A DNA stretch of 10,233 nt from an uncultured Paracoccaceae bacterium. GTDB taxonomy: Bacteria; Pseudomonadota; Alphaproteobacteria; Rhodobacterales; Rhodobacteraceae. A model generated the notes under the pieces. The model had not been told where the DNA came from. It searched no databases and worked only from the letters and a program-made list of their open reading frames with translations. Numbering within the stretch: the first letter of the stretch is position 1; each line of letters opens with the position of its first letter. The position numbers and the translations under genes were made by a program. The stretch spans positions 1 through 10,233 of the forward strand of contig CALFSV010000002.1 of NCBI GenBank assembly GCA_937916485.1, given 5' to 3'. Shown here piece by piece: positions 6,759-10,233 of the stretch.

Positions 6759-9149
6759 TCGATCCGTCCCGCCTCTGCATCCGCCAGCGCATCGCTTTTT
6801 GCGCGGTATGAGCCTTTGTCGGGCGTTCCCGATGAACTAAGCGATGTGAACGGCACCATGCGACCAGCATGGGCGGGGCTGATCGAGCACCTGTCCTCGC
6901 TTGGTCCTGCCGATATCGCCCATGATTTCGCCCGGGGTGAGCAGCACTTGGCAGACGCGGGCGTGTTCTTTCGCCGCTATGGCGACACGACGCTGTCCGG
7001 GCGGGATTGGCCCTTTAGCCCGATCCCGGTCATCCTGCCTGAGGCCGAATGGCGCGACATCAAGGTCGGGTTGGTCCAGCGGGCCGACCTCCTCGAGCAT
7101 GTCGTGGCGGACCTCTATGGCGAGAACCGGCTTGTAGCAGAGGGGCTCTTGCCCGCCGGCTTGGTCGCCCAGAACCCTGAATGGCTGCGGCCGATGGTCG
7201 GGGTCACGCCCCGGTCTGGGCGGTTCTTGCATTTCATCGCCTTCGAGATCGGGCGCGGCCCGGATGGCCGTTGGTGGGTTCTGTCGGATTTGACCGACGC
7301 GCCCTCGGGGGCTGGTTTTGCCCTTGAAAACCGGGTTGCGACGACGCGCGTCTTTCCCGACCTTTACCGCAAGACCCCGGTCCATCGGCTGGCCGGGTTC
7401 TTTCGCTCCTACCGCGACGCGCTTGAACACCTGCGTGGCAGCGAGGGGGGGAGTGCGGGTATCCTCACGCCTGGTCCTTTGACCGATACCTATTATGAAC
7501 AGGCCTATATCGCCCGATACCTGGGCCTGCCGCTGTTGGAAGGCGGCGACCTGACCGTCGAGGATGGCCGCCTGTGGGTCCGCACGGTCAAGGGGCTGGC
7601 GCCGGTCGATGTCCTGTGGCGACGGATGGACGGGATCTGGGCCGATCCGCTCGAACTGCGAGAGGATAGCCAGCTTGGCACACCGGGCCTGATGTCCGCG
7701 ATCCGGCAAGGTCAGGTCACGATGGCCAACGCGCTGGGCGTGGGCGTGCTTGAGACCCAGGCCCTGATGGCCTTTCTGCCCCGTATCGCGCGGGCCGTGA
7801 CAGGTGCGCCGCTTGCCATTCCGAACGTGGCCACATGGTGGTGCGGTCAATCGAGCGAGCTGGACCACGTCCGGGCCAATGCCGCCCGCATGATGATCGG
7901 GCCGGCGATGTCGACCCGCATGCCCTACGAGACCGCGGCAACCCACGCCATAGGTGGGCAGATGCGAGGGCATGGGGATCAGTCGTTGGATGACTGGCTT
8001 ACCCGCAATGCCGGGGGGCTGATGGCCAAGGAACTCGTAACCCTCTCAACCACCCCTGTGTTTCAAGACGATCGCCTTGTGCCCCGCCCGATGACGATCC
8101 GGGTCTTTCTGGCCCGAGGGCGCGACGGATGGGAGGTCATGCCCGGCGGATTTGCCCGGGTTGGATCGACGACGGATACAACCGCAATATCCATGCGCGA
8201 AGGTGGGGCGGTGGCCGATGTCTGGGTGGTGGCCGATAGTGCGGTCGAACCCGTCTCGATGCTCGCCCCTCCTACGGCGCCCTTCGTGCGGACCGCGGCT
8301 GGCCCGTTGCCAAGCCGGGCGGCCGACAACCTTTTCTGGCTGGGCCGCTACGTTGAGCGGACAGAGGGGCTGTTGCGACTGGTCCGGGCCTATCACAGCC
8401 GGCTGGACGAGGTGGCGCCAGAGCCGCTTCTGGCCCTGATCCGGGATAGCCTGGCCAGCTACGGAGTAACGGCCGATGAGGCGCTGCCCAAGGGACTGCG
8501 CGACACCCTTGCCTCGGCCGTCAACAGCGCGAGCCAGATCCGCGACCGCTTTAGCGTAGATGGCTGGGCCGCGCTCAAGGATATGGAAAAGTCGATGTCC
8601 CGGATCGCGCGCACCGCCGACCCCGGTAATGATGCCGCCTTGGTGATGAGCGTGATGCTGCGCAAGATTGCCGGTTTCTCAGGGTTGGTACACGAAAACA
8701 TGCACCGCACAGCCAGCTGGCAGTTCCTGACCATCGGGCGATCTTTGGAACGGGCAGCCATGATGACCGACCTTCTGGCAGCCGTCACGGGCCCGGAGGC
8801 GCCGGAAGGCGGCCTTGATCTCGCGATCGAGATCGGGGACAGCATCATGACCCATCGCCAGCGCTATGCGGTGATCACGACCCGCGACACTGTCCTCGAT
8901 CTTTTGGTGTTGGACGAATCCAATCCCCGGTCAGTCCGATTTCATCTGGATGTCATCCGCAAGCGGCTTGCCGACCTGACCGAGGCGGACGGGACGGGAA
9001 AGTTGTCGGTCATTGATCGGCAGGCGTTGGCCGTCCAAAGTTCTGTCGCGATTCAATCCGTCGCGCTTTTGGATGCCAAGGCCCTGCGCAAGGCGAATGC
9101 GGATATCCTGGCCCTGTCACCGGCGCTTGGCGCTGCCTTTCTACAATAG
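6756..9149 (+). CDS. Circularly permuted ATP-grasp fused to alpha-E domain
   Basis: This gene encodes a 797-residue cytoplasmic protein. Residues about 60-500 are a type 2 circularly permuted ATP-grasp ligase (COG2308-like), recognised from YYEQAYIARYLGLPLLEGGD (246-265), VDVLWRRMDGIWADPLELR (284-302), LGTPGLMSAIRQGQVTMANA (307-326) and IPNVATWWCGQ (355-365). ATP-grasp enzymes join a carboxylate to an amine using ATP. Residues about 517-797 are an alpha-E domain (COG2307-like), an all-helical module, seen in LPSRAADNLFWLGRYVERTE (518-537), FSGLVHENMHRTASWQFLTI (641-660), IGRSLERA (660-667) and ESNPRSVRFHLD (721-732). In many bacteria these are two separate adjacent genes; here they are one chain with no stop or frameshift between them. 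RRMDGIW departs slightly from the RR-D-(A/D)-D/F pattern I recall for the family, with Gly293 after Asp292. The role is probably ligation of an amino acid or peptide to an unknown acceptor. Confidence 0.92.
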   Translation: MSIRPASASASASLFARYEPLSGVPDELSDVNGTMRPAWAGLIEHLSSLGPADIAHDFARGEQHLADAGVFFRRYGDTTLSGRDWPFSPIPVILPEAEWRDIKVGLVQRADLLEHVVADLYGENRLVAEGLLPAGLVAQNPEWLRPMVGVTPRSGRFLHFIAFEIGRGPDGRWWVLSDLTDAPSGAGFALENRVATTRVFPDLYRKTPVHRLAGFFRSYRDALEHLRGSEGGSAGILTPGPLTDTYYEQAYIARYLGLPLLEGGDLTVEDGRLWVRTVKGLAPVDVLWRRMDGIWADPLELREDSQLGTPGLMSAIRQGQVTMANALGVGVLETQALMAFLPRIARAVTGAPLAIPNVATWWCGQSSELDHVRANAARMMIGPAMSTRMPYETAATHAIGGQMRGHGDQSLDDWLTRNAGGLMAKELVTLSTTPVFQDDRLVPRPMTIRVFLARGRDGWEVMPGGFARVGSTTDTTAISMREGGAVADVWVVADSAVEPVSMLAPPTAPFVRTAAGPLPSRAADNLFWLGRYVERTEGLLRLVRAYHSRLDEVAPEPLLALIRDSLASYGVTADEALPKGLRDTLASAVNSASQIRDRFSVDGWAALKDMEKSMSRIARTADPGNDAALVMSVMLRKIAGFSGLVHENMHRTASWQFLTIGRSLERAAMMTDLLAAVTGPEAPEGGLDLAIEIGDSIMTHRQRYAVITTRDTVLDLLVLDESNPRSVRFHLDVIRKRLADLTEADGTGKLSVIDRQALAVQSSVAIQSVALLDAKALRKANADILALSPALGAAFLQ

Positions 9150-9161
9150 GGGCCTGCGGTG
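9147..9161 (+). promoter_or_regulatory. Ribosome binding site overlapping the upstream stop, deciding a GTG start
   Basis: AGGGG (9148-9152) overlaps the TAG stop (9147-9149) of the ATP-grasp gene and lies 6 bases before GTG 9159. The position of this site supports the GTG start, and it ties translation of the last gene to the preceding one. Confidence 0.6.
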
Positions 9162-10052
9162 ATCTACGATATCAAGCTGCGGATCGGATATGACTACACC
9201 AGCCCTGTCGGGGGGGGACGTCATGTGGTCCGGGTGCTGCCGCTTGAGATACCCGGCCAACAGCGGGTGATCGCAAGCCTGTTGTCGGTATCGCCCGAAC
9301 CCGAAGAGCGGCGGGATCGGACCGACTTTTTCGGCAACGGCGTCACTGAATTTGCCTTGCGCAGGCCACATGGCGCAATAAGCGTCACGGCCCAGTGCCG
9401 GGTAGAGCGTCTTCTTGGCCACTTTGCACCGGGTGAGGCTGTTGCCGGGACGTCCCTGGACGCACTGGCGGCTGAGGTCGGGGGCTGCCGTGACCTTGGC
9501 CCTTCTTCGCTCGTCCACTTTGCCGCTCCCTCGGCCCGGGTTCCCTACAATGCCCAGATGACCCAGTTCGCCCGATTGCAGCTGCACGACGGTATGACGG
9601 CCGCCGAGGCTGTGGTGGCCATCGGCCGGGCCTTGCACGCGCATATGAAGTTCGATCCCAAGGCAACGACCGTCGATACGCCTGCTGCCGACGCCTTTGC
9701 CCGGCGGCGGGGGGTGTGCCAGGACTTCAGTCATATCATGATTGCCTGCCTGCGGGGGATTGGCATCCCGGCAGGCTATGTCAGCGGGTATCTGCGGACC
9801 CTTCCCCCCAAGGGACAGCCCCGGCTTGAGGGGGCGGATGCCATGCACGCCTGGGTCCGGGCCTGGTGCGGGGCAGGGCGCGGTTGGGTGTCATTTGATC
9901 CCACCAACGATATTGCCGTGGGAATCGATCATGTGACCGTGGCCCATGGCCGGGATTATGCCGATGTGTCCCCGATACGGGGGATTTTGCGAATCTCGGG
10001 CAGCCAAACAGGGCATCAGGCGGTCGATATGCGGCCTGTCCTGCCAGCCTGA
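9159..10052 (+). CDS. Free-standing transglutaminase-like cysteine peptidase
   Basis: This gene encodes a 297-residue cytoplasmic protein. Residues 1 to about 85 are the bacterial transglutaminase N-terminal domain (IGYDYTSPVGGGRHVVRVLP, 9-28). About residues 135-255 are the catalytic core with an intact triad: Cys187 (GVCQDF), His230 (DAMHAWVRAW) and Asp247 (WVSFDPTND). The GVCQDFSHIMIACLRGIGIP signature is typical of the short COG1305-type proteins of this operon family. It therefore differs from the GSCRDSS site of the large fused protein at 3427-6756. The gene starts at GTG and ends in a tandem stop, TGA then TAG (10050-10055). It is the last gene of the operon here. Proteins of this type are expected to hydrolyse or transfer amide bonds, so it may process the product of the two ligase modules. 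Which substrate is cut is unknown. Confidence 0.92.
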   Translation: MIYDIKLRIGYDYTSPVGGGRHVVRVLPLEIPGQQRVIASLLSVSPEPEERRDRTDFFGNGVTEFALRRPHGAISVTAQCRVERLLGHFAPGEAVAGTSLDALAAEVGGCRDLGPSSLVHFAAPSARVPYNAQMTQFARLQLHDGMTAAEAVVAIGRALHAHMKFDPKATTVDTPAADAFARRRGVCQDFSHIMIACLRGIGIPAGYVSGYLRTLPPKGQPRLEGADAMHAWVRAWCGAGRGWVSFDPTNDIAVGIDHVTVAHGRDYADVSPIRGILRISGSQTGHQAVDMRPVLPA

Positions 10053-10055
10053 TAG

Positions 10056-10080
10056 CGCCCAAACCCGCAGCAGTTTGGCG
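10056..10080 (+). terminator. Weak hairpin after the operon, possible transcript end
   Basis: CCAAAC (10059-10064) pairs with GTTTGG (10073-10078) around an 8-base loop. Two more pairs (CG with CG) can form if one C is bulged. It starts three bases after the first stop codon. No T tract follows, so an ordinary intrinsic terminator is doubtful; it may protect the 3' end after Rho-dependent termination. Confidence 0.25.
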
Positions 10081-10149
10081 GCAAAGCTATGCAAACAAGG
10101 GGTTAGAGAGGGCAGGGGGCGAATTTGTCAGAAACCTGCAAAAAACCTC

Positions 10150-10178
10150 TTGCGGCCCCCGGCCACTCACCCTAAAAG
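10150..10178 (+). promoter_or_regulatory. Candidate strong promoter reading off the right edge
   Basis: TTGCGG (10150-10155) is followed after exactly 17 bases by TAAAAG (10173-10178), four of six matches to TATAAT. A short A tract (10140-10145) lies just upstream, like an UP element. The bases after the -10 box are GCCCC, a GC-rich discriminator typical of stringently controlled stable-RNA promoters. The downstream 55 bases hold no start codon with a ribosome binding site and look like a leader. I infer a promoter for a gene or stable RNA beyond the window, possibly an rRNA or tRNA operon. The identity of that transcript cannot be confirmed here. Confidence 0.4.
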
Positions 10179-10233
10179 CCCCTTCACCGGCGGCGCTGAG
10201 GCGCACGTTGGTGGCGCGATCGGGTCTGAGAGG

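Overview
The window is high-GC DNA with strongly G/C-biased third codon positions. All five intact genes lie on the plus strand. Gene content, codon use, TTG/GTG starts and the protein families suggest an alphaproteobacterium, most likely of the Rhodobacteraceae type. That placement is inference from sequence character, not from a marker gene.

Layout. Positions 1-153 are an AT-rich leader with a possible promoter and a hairpin that overlaps a ribosome binding site. Positions 154-750 encode a small predicted lipoprotein that starts at TTG. Positions 848-2866 encode a 672-residue fusion of a Gfo/Idh/MocA-type oxidoreductase and an aldo/keto reductase, with the key residues of both halves present. 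Positions 2867-3426 form a 560-base gap. It holds a 103-codon reading frame interrupted by an amber codon (2876-3187), a 10-bp hairpin, an imperfect direct repeat, and a 36-base nested palindrome just upstream of the next gene.

Positions 3427-10052 are a tight three-gene operon. Its products are (1) a 1109-residue transglutaminase-like peptidase fused to a DUF2126 putative amidoligase, (2) a 797-residue circularly permuted ATP-grasp fused to an alpha-E domain, and (3) a 297-residue free-standing transglutaminase-like protein. Genes 1 and 2 overlap in TGATG, and genes 2 and 3 are 9 bases apart. Comparative genomics has proposed this family combination as a peptide- or amide-forming and -cleaving system, often encoded near the Anbu proteasome-like peptidase. 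Its substrate is, as far as I know, not established. The likely logic is that two ligase-type modules form amide bonds while two Cys-His-Asp hydrolase modules cleave or transfer them. This is the most interesting system in the window.

Positions 10053-10233 carry no gene. They hold a weak hairpin after a tandem stop and a promoter-like element with a GC-rich discriminator, pointing to a transcript that starts near the right edge. No Anbu peptidase gene starts within the 181 bases that follow the operon. I saw no tRNA, rRNA gene body, CRISPR array, insertion sequence or transposase.
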